A DNA stretch of 64,000 bases from CAMNAO01 sp045605145 (GCA_045605145.1 JAZUPH010000073.1:1-64000); one strand, 5' to 3'. Numbered from the stretch's first letter, positions 42,152 to 50,909 are shown. The notes: generated from the letters alone by a model not told the origin. Program-made: numbers and translations.

Positions 42152-44253
42152 AAGCAATTAAATTTTTTAAATGCAGCCTGTTTATGCGCACATTGGCGCT
42201 GATACTGCTGTGCTGCACGGTGCTGGGCTGCTTTTTGTCCCTTGTGGGCTTCATTTACTGCTTTGAAAGTGGAGAATGGCACAGCAATGAGCCACCGGCA
42301 TTCACCGACAGCGGCATGGCCGACAGCGACATATACAGCGCCATGCGGCAGATAGAACAGTACGAGTGTTTTGACAGTCTTCTGCAGATGAAAGCGGAGG
42401 GCAGAAACTATGCCCTGTACTTCTCCGACAATCTGGGCATCACCATTAAGGAAGCCGCAAGCGGCGCAGTGATCTACAGTCGCGTTGGCGAGGGTTACAT
42501 CGAGGTGGTGGTGGACGAGCCTTTCCAGATGTGCACAGATCGCGCCAGCCGCTGCTGGGTCTACGGCTGGACAGACAACCGGTATGACCAGGAGACGAAC
42601 AGTTACATCCGTTATTATTACGATGATGTTAGCGGCGAGATGGTCTCATTCCCCGAGGATTTTGAGCCCAGCTTCACCGCCGTGACCATGACCGGCTACA
42701 TCCGCTGGCCTGCGGATATGTATTCTGAGGTTTGGTTCGCCTATCAGCTTTATCAGGTGCTGGCGGCAACATACAAATTCCTGCTGCCGCTGTGCATTGG
42801 CTGCGCCGTGGCAAGCCTTCTGCTGCTGGCATTCTTACTGTGGTCGGCAGGCTGGAAAAAGGGTGACGAGAAGCCCACCCTGCATTTCTGGCACCGCATC
42901 CCGCTGGAGGCGCACGCCGCCCTTTGGATATTCGTTGTCTGTTTTGCCGTGGCCGCCAACGATTATTGGTACTACGGCAGCGATTACATAACCCTGCTGT
43001 GCGTAAGCGTTTTCGTTGTCGTTATCACCTTTGCGGCGGCAATGTTCCTGATGACCGTGGCTGCCCGCATCCGCTGCCGCGCACTGTGGAGCAGCACCGC
43101 CGTGGCGTGGTGCTTAAGAATGGTCGCCCGCTTCTTCCGCGCCCTGCCCAGCACATGGAAATATGTGGTGGCTTACGGCGGATTTATGCTTATTAACCTC
43201 TTTTTCGGCGCACTGGGGATCGGCAACCTGGGCTATGGCGGGGAGGTCGTCTGCTGTATGCTCTTCCTGGCTGATATAGCCGTTCTCGGCATCGTGGTGT
43301 GGTACGCGCTGCAGCTTAAAGCCATCCGCCAAGGGGCAAGGGCATTGGCAATGGGCAACATCAATTACAAGATCGACACCCGAAATATGTGGCCCACTTT
43401 CCGCCGTCAGGCCAATGATCTGAACAGTATCGCCCTGGGCATGAGCCGCGCCGTTGACGCCCGTGTGAAAAGCGAGCATTTCAAGACCGACCTTATAACC
43501 AATGTGAGCCATGATCTCAAAACGCCTCTGACCAACATCGTCAGCTATGTTGATTTGCTGCGCAGAGCCGCGCCGGGATCCGAGGAGCAGGAAAAATATC
43601 TTGATGTGCTTGACCGGCAGGCGGTGAAGCTGAAAAAGCTGACGGAGGATCTTATCGACGCATCCAAAGCCGCCAGCGGATCTGTCAGCGTGAACCGCGA
43701 GATGCTGGACGCAGGAGAACTCCTGCGGCAGAGCGCGGGCGAATGGACGGAGCGGCTGGAAAAGAGCGGGGTTACACTGGTATTGAAAATCCCCGACAGT
43801 CCGGTCATGGTGCCGGCCGACGGCAGACTGATATGGAGGGTGTTCGACAATCTGCTGAGCAACATTTCAAAATATTCCCTTACCGGCACAAGGGCGTACA
43901 TCGACCTGTCCCCCACCCCCACAGGCACTGCTATTGTGTTCCGCAACATCTCACGGGAGCAGCTGGGCGTACCCGCGGCACAGCTGATGGAGCGCTTTGT
44001 GCGGGGCGATGCGTCCCGTCACAGTGAGGGCAGCGGTCTGGGCCTGTCCATCGCGGCCAGCCTGACCCAGCTTATGGGCGGCCGGCTGGATCTGAGCTGT
44101 GAGGGTGATCTGTTCCGGGCGGTGGTAACACTGCCGCCGGCAGCACCCGTGGCCGTGGAGAAAGAAAATGCAGCGCATACAGAGGGAGAAAAGGCAAAAG
44201 AACGCCCTAACTTCGCAGAAAACAGCACTACAGAACCCGAACAGCATGAATAG
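42148..44253 (+). CDS. Membrane sensor histidine kinase
   Basis: 701 residues. One N-terminal helix (about 12-38), an extracellular domain to about residue 205, then a cluster of four or five further transmembrane helices (about 212-400), which is more than the usual two. A short linker is followed by the phospho-acceptor His455 in TNVSHDLKTPLTNIVSY, the N box DNLLSNISKYS (about 567) and the G box GSGLGLSIAASL (about 628). The C-terminal 40 residues are a charged tail. Ligand unknown; the tandem membrane segments may sense a membrane or wall signal. Confidence 0.92.
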   Translation: MKAIKFFKCSLFMRTLALILLCCTVLGCFLSLVGFIYCFESGEWHSNEPPAFTDSGMADSDIYSAMRQIEQYECFDSLLQMKAEGRNYALYFSDNLGITIKEAASGAVIYSRVGEGYIEVVVDEPFQMCTDRASRCWVYGWTDNRYDQETNSYIRYYYDDVSGEMVSFPEDFEPSFTAVTMTGYIRWPADMYSEVWFAYQLYQVLAATYKFLLPLCIGCAVASLLLLAFLLWSAGWKKGDEKPTLHFWHRIPLEAHAALWIFVVCFAVAANDYWYYGSDYITLLCVSVFVVVITFAAAMFLMTVAARIRCRALWSSTAVAWCLRMVARFFRALPSTWKYVVAYGGFMLINLFFGALGIGNLGYGGEVVCCMLFLADIAVLGIVVWYALQLKAIRQGARALAMGNINYKIDTRNMWPTFRRQANDLNSIALGMSRAVDARVKSEHFKTDLITNVSHDLKTPLTNIVSYVDLLRRAAPGSEEQEKYLDVLDRQAVKLKKLTEDLIDASKAASGSVSVNREMLDAGELLRQSAGEWTERLEKSGVTLVLKIPDSPVMVPADGRLIWRVFDNLLSNISKYSLTGTRAYIDLSPTPTGTAIVFRNISREQLGVPAAQLMERFVRGDASRHSEGSGLGLSIAASLTQLMGGRLDLSCEGDLFRAVVTLPPAAPVAVEKENAAHTEGEKAKERPNFAENSTTEPEQHE

Positions 44254-44272
44254 ATGTTGTTCTCTAAAACAG

Positions 44273-44310
44273 CATTGTGCCGCACTTGATTTAGTGCGGC
44301 ACAATGTTTT
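44273..44310 (+). terminator. Terminator after the sensor kinase
   Basis: CATTGTGCCGCACT pairs perfectly with AGTGCGGCACAATG around TGATTT, followed by TTTTC. Confidence 0.9.
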
Positions 44311-44315
44311 CTGAA

Positions 44316-44397
44316 GAATGCAAAACAAGGCAACCCCTTCGACTTCGCTATGCGAAGCACCCCCCTTGTGTAAGGTAAGGCTTGAAGGGCGCATTCT
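44316..44397. repeat. Nested imperfect inverted-repeat element
   Basis: Outer arms AGAATGC (44316-44322) and GCATTCT (44391-44397), inner arms CCCTTC (44335-44340)/GAAGGG (44384-44389), and a central perfect hairpin CTTCGC-TAT-GCGAAG (44343-44357). It fills the gap between the kinase terminator and the next gene. Only one copy was noticed in this window; the form suggests a dispersed palindromic (REP/MITE-like) element. Confidence 0.45.
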
Positions 44398-44834
44398 TAC
44401 TGAAGATACTGCTTCATGCGCTCGATATTGTTTCGCTCGGCTGTGAGAAAGCGCTCGGACAGTCTGCGAGTGTCAGGGGCCGCGTTGGGGTAGCCGTTCA
44501 TGATCTTGGTAATGTTGATGATGCCCATGTTGCTGCCGTTTATCATGATCTCAGCAATGTGGGATGCGGTCGTGTCCCACATGGTCTCCATCTCCACACC
44601 CATCTTCATGCCTAGTTTTGACATCATGCCCGGCTCTTTCACCCGGGCGCCCAGCTTTTCAAGGCACTTCTCCGCCTCGTCGCTGATGCGCTTATACTCA
44701 GTTCTGTGCTGCATGAGATCTTCCTTAAGGCCAGGATTTACCACCTGATCCAGTACGTCCTCAACGCTCTGGCTGCCGGTCTGGGCGCTTTTGTAAATAT
44801 CCTGCAGGACGGTTACTTCGGTGCTGTGTTCCAT
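44397..44834 (-). CDS. Helical protein of unknown function
   Basis: 145 residues, no signal peptide or membrane segment. Predicted to be almost entirely helical, with evenly spaced Glu/His/Met residues (EVTVLQDIYKSAQTGSQSVED, QHRTEYKRISDEAEKCLEKLG, KMGVEMETMWDTTASHIAEIM) reminiscent of small ferritin-like four-helix proteins, but the metal ligands cannot be assigned with confidence. The AGGAGG-type site before the ATG is strong. It stands alone, divergent from prmA. Confidence 0.75.
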   Translation of the reverse strand: MEHSTEVTVLQDIYKSAQTGSQSVEDVLDQVVNPGLKEDLMQHRTEYKRISDEAEKCLEKLGARVKEPGMMSKLGMKMGVEMETMWDTTASHIAEIMINGSNMGIINITKIMNGYPNAAPDTRRLSERFLTAERNNIERMKQYLQ

Positions 44835-44872
44835 TTGTTCCTCCTATGCGGGCACAAATTGTTCAATGCCCG

Positions 44873-44901
44873 TTGTCTTCACTCTTAGTCTGTGATAAAA
44901 T
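44873..44901 (+). promoter_or_regulatory. Promoter of prmA
   Basis: TTGTCT, 17 bases, TAAAAT, about 33 bases before the TTG start. Confidence 0.65.
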
Positions 44902-44933
44902 GCAGCTATTATCAAAAGTGGAGGAAATTTTCT

Positions 44934-45863
44934 TTGGAATGGATCGAAGCCGCCATCAACACAAAGCCCAATGAGCTAAACGCACTGTGCAGCCGGCTTG
45001 AGGCACTGGGCGTGGACAGCTATGTGATTGAGGACGAGGATACATACAAAACCTTTCTTGAAGAGAACAGAAAATTCTGGGACTATGTGGATGAGGATCT
45101 GTTTGACTCATGGCAGGGCCTGTGCCGGGTGAAATTCTACTTTGCCGCCGACGAAGACGGCCGCCGCAGCCTGAGCCAGCTTCGAGCCTGCCTTGGCGGG
45201 ACGGAAATACTCACCGCTCTGGTCGCCGATGAGGACTGGGAGAACAACTGGAAGCAGTATTACCGCCCCATAGAGATCGGTGAGGGACTTTTGATCGTCC
45301 CCCAATGGGAAGAGACACCGGAGACAAATGGACGCACGGTCCTGCTGCTGGATCCAGGTCTGGCTTTCGGCACCGGCTCACACCCCACCACATCCATGTG
45401 CCTTGAGGCTATGCAGGACATCGACCTTAAAGGGCAACAGGTGCTGGACCTTGGCTGCGGCAGCGGCATACTGGGCATCGCCGCCGTCCTTCTGGGCGCG
45501 GACTGCTCCACCGGATGTGACATTGACCCGAAAAGCCCGGAGATCGCAGTGCAGAACGCGGCACTCAACGGCATCGGAACCGACCGGTTCAAAGTCTTTT
45601 GCGGCGACGTGCTGGATGAGCGCGGTCTGGGCGGCCGCCTGACCCCAAAGGGTTATAAACTGGTGCTTGCCAACATCGTTGCCGATGTTATAATCGCCCT
45701 TGCCCCCGCGGCGAAAAGGTTTGTAGCCGAGGATGGACACTTCATTTGCTCCGGCATTATTGACGGGCGCGAGGCAGAGGTCATTGCGGCGCTGAATGCG
45801 GCGGGATTTGCTGTTGAGCGCCACTGCCGCAAGGAAAACTGGAGCGCATTTATCTGCAGATAA
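44934..45863 (+). CDS. prmA: Ribosomal protein L11 methyltransferase
   Basis: 309 residues from a TTG start with GGAGG eight bases upstream; the frame extends to a GTG at 44892 that has no site. The N-terminal L11-binding part is followed by the SAM domain: LDPGLAFGTGSHPTTSMCL, VLDLGCGSGILGIAA and LANIVADVI. Trimethylates ribosomal protein L11 (rplK at 23444). A nucleotidyltransferase gene follows after 15 bases. Confidence 0.94.
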   Translation: MEWIEAAINTKPNELNALCSRLEALGVDSYVIEDEDTYKTFLEENRKFWDYVDEDLFDSWQGLCRVKFYFAADEDGRRSLSQLRACLGGTEILTALVADEDWENNWKQYYRPIEIGEGLLIVPQWEETPETNGRTVLLLDPGLAFGTGSHPTTSMCLEAMQDIDLKGQQVLDLGCGSGILGIAAVLLGADCSTGCDIDPKSPEIAVQNAALNGIGTDRFKVFCGDVLDERGLGGRLTPKGYKLVLANIVADVIIALAPAAKRFVAEDGHFICSGIIDGREAEVIAALNAAGFAVERHCRKENWSAFICR

Positions 45864-45878
45864 AAAGGAGTTTAATCT

Positions 45879-46622
45879 ATGGAAAACAACCTCAGAGCAA
45901 TCGTACTTGCCGCAGGCAAAGGCTCCCGCTTTGTCACCGAGGGTGAAGCGCTGCCCAAGGTCATGCGCCGCGCACTGGGAAAGCCTGTACTCAGCTATGT
46001 CCTTTCGGCCCTGGACTTCATTCCCAAAGAGAACATCACGCTTGTAGTCGGCTACCTGCGGGAGAAGGTCACCGAGGCATTCCCCCAGTATCCTTACGCC
46101 GTGCAGGCTGAGCAGCTTGGCACAGGCCATGCCGCACTCAGCGCACGCGCCGCGCTGGAGGATTATGACGGCGATGTGCTTATCGCGGCTGGCGATATGC
46201 CCCTTATCGGGCAGGAAACCTATCTTTCTCTGGTTAAGACGCACCGGGAAAGCGGCAACGACTGCACAGTTCTCACCGGCTACATGGACGATCCCGGCTC
46301 TTTCGGCCGCGTACTGAGAAAAGCCGATGGCAGCTTTGACCGCATCGTTGAGGCCCGGGACTGTACCGCCCAACAGTACGCAATCAAAGAAGTCAACTCC
46401 GCCATTTATGTGTTCAAGGCATCCCGGCTCCTCCCTGCCCTGCTGGCGCTGAAAAATGAGAATGCCCAGAGTGAGTATTACCTTACCGACGCCCCGGACA
46501 TCATTCTTTCATGGGGCGGCAAGGTGGGCATCTCTGATGCCTGGCGCACAGAGGATATGACCGGAGTCAACACGCCCAAAGATCTTGCAGCGGTGGAAGC
46601 CGCATTGACCGCACGGGGATAA
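45879..46622 (+). CDS. GlmU-like nucleotidyltransferase (uridylyltransferase domain only)
   Basis: 247 residues with an AAAGGAG site. The N-terminal AIVLAAGKGSRF...LPKVMRRALGKPVL nucleotide loop, QLGTGHAALSAR, AAGDMPLI and the late SEYYLTDAPDIIL match the pyrophosphorylase half of GlmU, which makes UDP-GlcNAc from UTP and GlcNAc-1-phosphate. The left-handed beta-helix acetyltransferase half, normally another 200 residues, is absent, so it is either a stand-alone uridylyltransferase or a paralogue with another sugar. Confidence 0.85.
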   Translation: MENNLRAIVLAAGKGSRFVTEGEALPKVMRRALGKPVLSYVLSALDFIPKENITLVVGYLREKVTEAFPQYPYAVQAEQLGTGHAALSARAALEDYDGDVLIAAGDMPLIGQETYLSLVKTHRESGNDCTVLTGYMDDPGSFGRVLRKADGSFDRIVEARDCTAQQYAIKEVNSAIYVFKASRLLPALLALKNENAQSEYYLTDAPDIILSWGGKVGISDAWRTEDMTGVNTPKDLAAVEAALTARG

Positions 46623-46655
46623 TACGGCTGCGCACACTAAGAATCAGACAAACAA

Positions 46656-46691
46656 AAGACCCGGACACTGATGTGTCCGGGTCTTGTTTCA
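46656..46691. terminator. Bidirectional terminator
   Basis: Perfect stem AAGACCCGGACAC / GTGTCCGGGTCTT with loop TGAT and T-rich flanks on both strands, between two convergent genes. Confidence 0.9.
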
Positions 46692-46701
46692 TTTGTTCGG
46701 A

Positions 46702-48255
46702 TCAACCGACGAGACGGCTCCAGAATTTCTCATCGTAAACGTAAGCGGCAGTACGGTCGGCTTCATTCCCGGTCTCCCACTCGTCATAGGCGGCGGTAGA
46801 AAGCTCGGCAGTGGCGATGTACTCCCATGCCTCCATGCCTTCGCCGGCGTAGCAGATCATGCAGTAGCCGCCCAGCTCTTCGCTGTAGATCTTGGTGACG
46901 TTGCCCTCAAGAGTCTTGAAATCGTACAGCCACTCGCTGGCCTCACCGTACTCATTTTTCAGAGTGCTCTCGAGCCAGACATAGTCGTAGCCGGTCTCTT
47001 CTCCGTAGGTAATGGCTATCTGACCGAAAGCCTCCACAGTTCCGCCGGCAGCAAGCCACTGCTGATAATACTCGTCAAACACATCGTCAGCCAGCTGGGT
47101 GTACAGGTCGCGGACGGATATGAACTCCTCATCAGAGGCGTAATCAGTGCTGCTGACAGGGATGGTATAGATCATGGCATACATGCTGCGGGCAGTATAA
47201 TCGTTATCATCGCGGGAGATGAACTCAACAATATACATGCCGTCCTCAGCCTCGATGCAGGTGATGTCACCTTCAACACGAGAAGCATCCTTGGCCCAAT
47301 CGGCGTAGCTGCTGTTCAGATTGGAGCCCTGGGCAGTACCTTTGGCATTGTCATCGGTGTTAAACCCTTCAACATCCGCTTCATTCATATAGGGAGTGAT
47401 CGCCTCGTAGAAGTCGGCGCCGCCGTCCATAGCAGCCTTAATCTCGTCCCACTCGGCACGCAACTCTTCCCAGGCGGCGTCGGTGTTGGCCTCATCATAG
47501 CTTTCCTGATCGGCAAGATACAGATGAACCGCTCTGAGGGTGTAGTAAGCAAGATCATCCTTGTTCTCGCCGTAGTAGCTCTCCAGCTGGTCATCGGAGT
47601 AAGTATAGCTCTCGCTGATATAAGTCTTGTAGCTGTTTGCATACACCACGCGCTCAAGCTCACGCTGGTAGATCTCAAGGGTGATGCCCTTACCGAAGCT
47701 GTCGGCAAGATACGCATTCACGGACTGACCGTTGTAATCGGCCCAGTACTTAACAGCCTCAATAGCGGCAGCGATCTGAGCCGCATCATCCTCAGAAAGG
47801 GTGTAACCGGCCTGCTGTGCAAGCTGGCTGTAATAGTATACGCCGCTTATGGAGTTGGCGGCTTCATCAACCAGATAATCGTGCCAGGTGCGGCTGTCGT
47901 CATAGGAGACAGACTTGGCGTAGGCGGTGCTGGTGGGCATGAGGTAGGAAACATAGTCTCCGTACATCTGGCTGGCATCGGAATACAGCTGGGAGAAGAC
48001 GCTGTGGTAATAATACTGGAACTCCACCACAGTGATGGTATGTCCGTCGATAACTGCGGCGGGCATGATACGGCGGATGAGGGCGCTGTGGACAAATAAC
48101 ACAGACGCCGTCAGCAGTGCCACACACAGGGTGACAATGAGTATAGACACGCGCAGCTTCTTCTGCTGCTTTTTCTGCTCAAGCAGAGCCTTTTCCTTTT
48201 TGCTCAGTTCGGCCTTGCCCTGCTGTCTTAAATTCTTTTCTCTCGAAGCGCTCAT
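46702..48255 (-). CDS. Membrane-anchored PrsA/SurA-like foldase candidate
   Basis: 517 residues from the ATG preceded by GAAAGGTG. A Lys/Gln-rich cytoplasmic start (KKEKALLEQKKQQKKLR) leads to one transmembrane helix (about 36-58). The extracellular part begins with a SurA-N-like helical segment (AAVIDGHTITVVEFQYYYHS) and continues with the pattern of a parvulin-type prolyl isomerase: TLRAVHLYLADQE, a WAKDASRVEGDIT segment and MYIVEFISRD. The catalytic residues of parvulins are not clear, so it may be a chaperone without isomerase activity. Confidence 0.7.
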   Translation of the reverse strand: MSASREKNLRQQGKAELSKKEKALLEQKKQQKKLRVSILIVTLCVALLTASVLFVHSALIRRIMPAAVIDGHTITVVEFQYYYHSVFSQLYSDASQMYGDYVSYLMPTSTAYAKSVSYDDSRTWHDYLVDEAANSISGVYYYSQLAQQAGYTLSEDDAAQIAAAIEAVKYWADYNGQSVNAYLADSFGKGITLEIYQRELERVVYANSYKTYISESYTYSDDQLESYYGENKDDLAYYTLRAVHLYLADQESYDEANTDAAWEELRAEWDEIKAAMDGGADFYEAITPYMNEADVEGFNTDDNAKGTAQGSNLNSSYADWAKDASRVEGDITCIEAEDGMYIVEFISRDDNDYTARSMYAMIYTIPVSSTDYASDEEFISVRDLYTQLADDVFDEYYQQWLAAGGTVEAFGQIAITYGEETGYDYVWLESTLKNEYGEASEWLYDFKTLEGNVTKIYSEELGGYCMICYAGEGMEAWEYIATAELSTAAYDEWETGNEADRTAAYVYDEKFWSRLVG

Positions 48256-48397
48256 AACGCACACCTTTCGCTGCAATAAGTACATAAGTCACCGCCAAAC
48301 GGCGGCACCTTCGCATTATATAGTAAAATGCGGCGCAATTCAAGCGCCGCAAGGTATTTTTTACCGATTTTTAAAGATTAATATTCAGCAAATTGCC

Positions 48398-48562
48398 AAA
48401 AAGCAGAACACCCGCTTGTGCCGTGTAGACCCTTTTATAACCTGCATGTAGCAGGTGGGTTGACGCCTCCGTGCTTTACTGCTTCCAACGTCCGGCCGGA
48501 GCCGGGAGGCCTGCAAACCACGCGGAGAGTCGTGCATCCCTAAGGGTGCTGTAGGCTCAAAA
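48398..48562 (-). ncRNA. ssrS: Probable 6S RNA
   Basis: The minus strand gives about 165 bases that fold as a long rod. End arms CAG-CACCC (5') and GGGTG-TT-CTG (3') close it and are followed by TTTTT, so the closing stem doubles as the terminator. A distal stem CTCCGcgTG / CACGGAG is topped by a G/C-rich hairpin (CCGGC/GCCGG), and an ACCTGC-TACAT-GCAGGT hairpin sits in the 3' side of the middle bubble, as in Firmicutes 6S RNAs. The family mimics an open promoter and sequesters RNA polymerase. The call rests on shape, not on a covariance search. Confidence 0.5.
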
Positions 48563-48612
48563 GCAGTCTATCACGCACACAGCAGGCTTCTTACATCATC
48601 GGTGGACGAAAA

Positions 48613-48894
48613 TCAGCCCTCGTCCTCGTCTTCGGAATAGAGGCGCTCCATAAAAATCTGGTACACCTCTTCCGCCTCGTCTCCTTCAAGGGGCTGGAGA
48701 AATCCGTCATCGCCCTCACCGGGAAACGCCTCCATCAGTACCATTCCGAAATCCTCATCATCGGGATCCATGTCGGCAGGAAGAAAAGCAAGTATGAACC
48801 TGCCGTCAAGCTCAATGGTATCAAGATGCTCCAGCTCGTAGCTGTTGCCTTCCTCATCAGTGATGGTCAGTATATTTCCGCCAAATTCTTCCAT
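48613..48894 (-). CDS. DUF1292 protein
   Basis: 93 residues, very acidic. The family frame is clear: NILTITDEEGNSYELEHLDTIELDGRFILAFLPAD ending with a Glu-rich EEVYQIFMERLYSEDEDEG. DUF1292 proteins (YrzB-like) are widespread in Clostridia, often near ruvX and alaS, and have no established function. Here it is a single gene next to the 6S RNA. Confidence 0.85.
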   Translation of the reverse strand: MEEFGGNILTITDEEGNSYELEHLDTIELDGRFILAFLPADMDPDDEDFGMVLMEAFPGEGDDGFLQPLEGDEAEEVYQIFMERLYSEDEDEG

Positions 48895-48992
48895 GGTACG
48901 CCTCCTGCATTTGATGCATTAACTATACTATGTTTTACACTAAATTGCAAGCGGCAAATAGCCCCATGATTCGCCCCCACAGACGGCGGCAC

Positions 48993-49322
48993 TTATGAGT
49001 TATAGTCCTCCATAATGCGGATAAGCGCGCTCAGATCGGTGACGGCAATACCCTCTTCAAGCAGCAGTCTGTCCGCCTCGCGCAGACTTTCGGCAGATAT
49101 ATCGGTCATATAGATAAGCGTTCCGTCCTTATCTGTAACACATACGAAGCCATCCCTGACGGTGACAAGCATATTCTCAAGCACCTGGAGCCCCTTTGGA
49201 AGAGGCAGCTCAATACCACCATGGTCGATCTCCCCCGTCTCATTGGCTGCCGCAGCGGGCGTTATGCACAGTGCGCCGCAAAGCATGATAAGGCTCAGGA
49301 TGGGTACCAGCAGTTTTTTCAT
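48993..49322 (-). CDS. Small secreted protein of unknown function
   Basis: 109 residues from the ATG with GGAGGTTTGCT upstream; a longer frame to 49448 has no ribosome site. A signal peptide (KKLLVPILSLIMLCGALCITPAAAA, cleavage after about residue 26) precedes a short domain (GLQVLENMLVTVRDGFVCVTDKDGTLIYMTDISAES) with no family I recognise. Divergent from infC. Confidence 0.7.
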   Translation of the reverse strand: MKKLLVPILSLIMLCGALCITPAAAANETGEIDHGGIELPLPKGLQVLENMLVTVRDGFVCVTDKDGTLIYMTDISAESLREADRLLLEEGIAVTDLSALIRIMEDYNS

Positions 49323-49435
49323 AGCAAACCTCCGAAAAACTTTTTCGGAATGATTTTGCCCCGGAGGGAGTAGAATATACCCGGCAGGCAGGTTCAGGGC
49401 GCGGAAGAATATATAAAAATATTTGAATTTATCTA

Positions 49436-49464
49436 TTGACATCCGCAAATCTATCTGCTAAAAT
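49436..49464 (+). promoter_or_regulatory. Promoter of infC-rpmI-rplT
   Basis: TTGACA, 17 bases, TAAAAT; transcription would begin about 150 bases before the infC start. Confidence 0.85.
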
Positions 49465-49471
49465 CTTTCAG

Positions 49472-49600
49472 GTAAAGAAAGTAGGTACGGTTCCCGTCCT
49501 CACCCGGCCATATTGTGAGCCGGTGTTAACACAGTTCTATCCCACTGTTTGCGGTGGGTTTCTGTGCGCGGGTATCGTCCGCGCATTTTTTGTTGCCTGC
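49472..49600 (+). ncRNA. infC operon leader with attenuator (L20 leader type)
   Basis: The leader contains paired segments (CCGGC...GCCGG, CCCACTG...CGGTGGG) and ends in a terminator hairpin TGCGCGG-GTATCGT-CCGCGCA followed by six T (49565-49591), 20 bases before the infC ribosome site. In Firmicutes L20 binds such leaders and causes premature termination of its own operon. Confidence 0.65.
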
Positions 49601-49623
49601 ACTTTAATTGGAGGTGTTTGACA

Positions 49624-50142
49624 ATAGCAAATATCGAGTACCAAATTAATGAAGAAATCGTCGACAAGCAGATCCGCCTTATAGATGAAGAGGGCGCTCA
49701 GCTTGGTCTGATGTCCGCCGCAGAGGCTCTTAATGTTGCGGTAGAGCGCGGTTACGATCTGGTTAAGATCGCGCCCAACGCTGTGCCCCCCGTATGCAGG
49801 CTGATGGACTATGGCAAGTTCCGCTTTGAGCAGTCGAAGAAGGATAAAGAAGCCAAGAAGAATCAGCACGTCATCGAGATCAAGGAGATCCGCCTTTCTC
49901 CCGGCATCGGCCTGAACGATTTTAATGTCAAGCTCAAGGCAGGACAGCGTTTCCTCAAGGATGGCGATCGTCTTAAGGTTGAGGTTCGTTTCCGCGGTCG
50001 CGAAATGGCTCACCCCGAACTGGGCAAGGAGCTGCTTGACAAATACGCCGAAGAGTGCAAAGACATCGCTTCGGTTGATAAAGCCGCCAAGATGGAGGGA
50101 CGCCGCATGAGCATGTTCCTCTCCCCCAAGAGCGGCAAGTAA
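49624..50142 (+). CDS. infC: Translation initiation factor IF-3 (apparent AUA start)
   Basis: 172 residues. GGAGGT at 49610-49615 is followed by eight bases and then ATA GCA AAT ATC; no ATG or GTG lies at a usable distance. A TTG at 49618 is only two bases from the GGAGGT and is a poorer choice. The protein then reads (M)ANIEYQINEEIVDKQIRLIDEEG, the expected IF-3 N-terminus, and continues with VPPVCRLMDYGKFRFEQSKK and the C-terminal domain. IF-3 discriminates against unusual start codons, and a rare start (AUU in Escherichia coli) gives autoregulation; AUA would serve the same purpose. Confidence 0.92.
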   Translation: MANIEYQINEEIVDKQIRLIDEEGAQLGLMSAAEALNVAVERGYDLVKIAPNAVPPVCRLMDYGKFRFEQSKKDKEAKKNQHVIEIKEIRLSPGIGLNDFNVKLKAGQRFLKDGDRLKVEVRFRGREMAHPELGKELLDKYAEECKDIASVDKAAKMEGRRMSMFLSPKSGK

Positions 50143-50186
50143 TCCCACATTAAACAGGATGTAAATACACCGGAAGGAGTACCAGT

Positions 50187-50384
50187 ATGCCCAAGATCAA
50201 GACACACAGCGGCGCGAAGAAGAGATTCTCTCTCACCAAGACCGGTAAGGTCAAGCGCGCACACGCCAACAAGCGCCACATTCTCAACAAGAAAACCACC
50301 AAGCGTAAACGCAACCTTCGCGCCGGCACCTATGCTGACAACACCAATGAAGCAGCAGTCAAGCGCATGATTCTCTATAAGTAA
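50187..50384 (+). CDS. rpmI: 50S ribosomal protein L35
   Basis: 65 residues: [20 protein letters not shown] at the start, then [21 protein letters not shown]. Strongly basic. A GGAAGGAG site precedes the ATG. Second gene of the infC operon in its usual order. Confidence 0.97.
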   Translation: MPKIKTHSGAKKRFSLTKTGKVKRAHANKRHILNKKTTKRKRNLRAGTYADNTNEAAVKRMILYK

Positions 50385-50396
50385 GGAGTCGACACC

Positions 50397-50753
50397 ATGG
50401 CAAGAATTAAAGGCGCGATGATGACGCGCAAAAGAAGAAATACCGTCCTGAAGATGGCCAAGGGCTACTGGGGCGCCAAGTCCACCCACTATAAGATGGC
50501 TAACCAGGCCGTGATGAAGAGCCTTACCTATGCTTACATCGGCCGTAAGCTGAAGAAGCGCGACTTCCGCAGACTGTGGATCACCCGCATCAGCGCCGCC
50601 TGCAAGGCAAATGGCATGAACTACTCCCGTTTCATGTACGGCATCAAGAAGTGCGGCATCACCATGAACCGCAAGATGCTCTCCGAGATGGCCATTCATG
50701 AGCCCGCTGCTTTCACCGCCCTGTGCGAGAAGGCCAAGGCTGCCATCGCTTAA
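50397..50753 (+). CDS. rplT: 50S ribosomal protein L20
   Basis: 118 residues: [40 protein letters not shown] and [20 protein letters not shown]. Early assembly protein of the large subunit and, in Firmicutes, the repressor of the infC-rpmI-rplT message through the leader at 49472-49600. A strong terminator follows. Confidence 0.97.
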   Translation: MARIKGAMMTRKRRNTVLKMAKGYWGAKSTHYKMANQAVMKSLTYAYIGRKLKKRDFRRLWITRISAACKANGMNYSRFMYGIKKCGITMNRKMLSEMAIHEPAAFTALCEKAKAAIA

Positions 50754-50770
50754 GTCAATTAAGCATACCA

Positions 50771-50801
50771 AATAACCCCGATTCGTCGGGGTTATTTTTT
50801 T
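50771..50801 (+). terminator. Terminator after rplT
   Basis: AATAACCCCGA-TTCG-TCGGGGTTATT with a following T-run. Confidence 0.95.
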
Positions 50802-50909
50802 GCTAACTGCAGCATAGGATATTTGCCGAAGGGCTTTACTCCCGCCCCGGCTCTTGGGGCAAACCGGGAAAAACGCTTACAAAAATACAGCAATGCCGCA
50901 TATTTTATA

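Noticed and set aside
46684..48099. A 471-codon open frame on the plus strand
   Set aside because: It lies entirely antisense to the foldase-like gene, lacks a ribosome site and reads as a low-complexity hydrophobic shadow of a high-GC gene.
48398..48562. SRP RNA as an alternative identity
   Set aside because: The conserved SRP core with GGAAG and AGCAG loops in the right pairing is not found on either strand, and the T-run placement favours a 6S-type closing stem.
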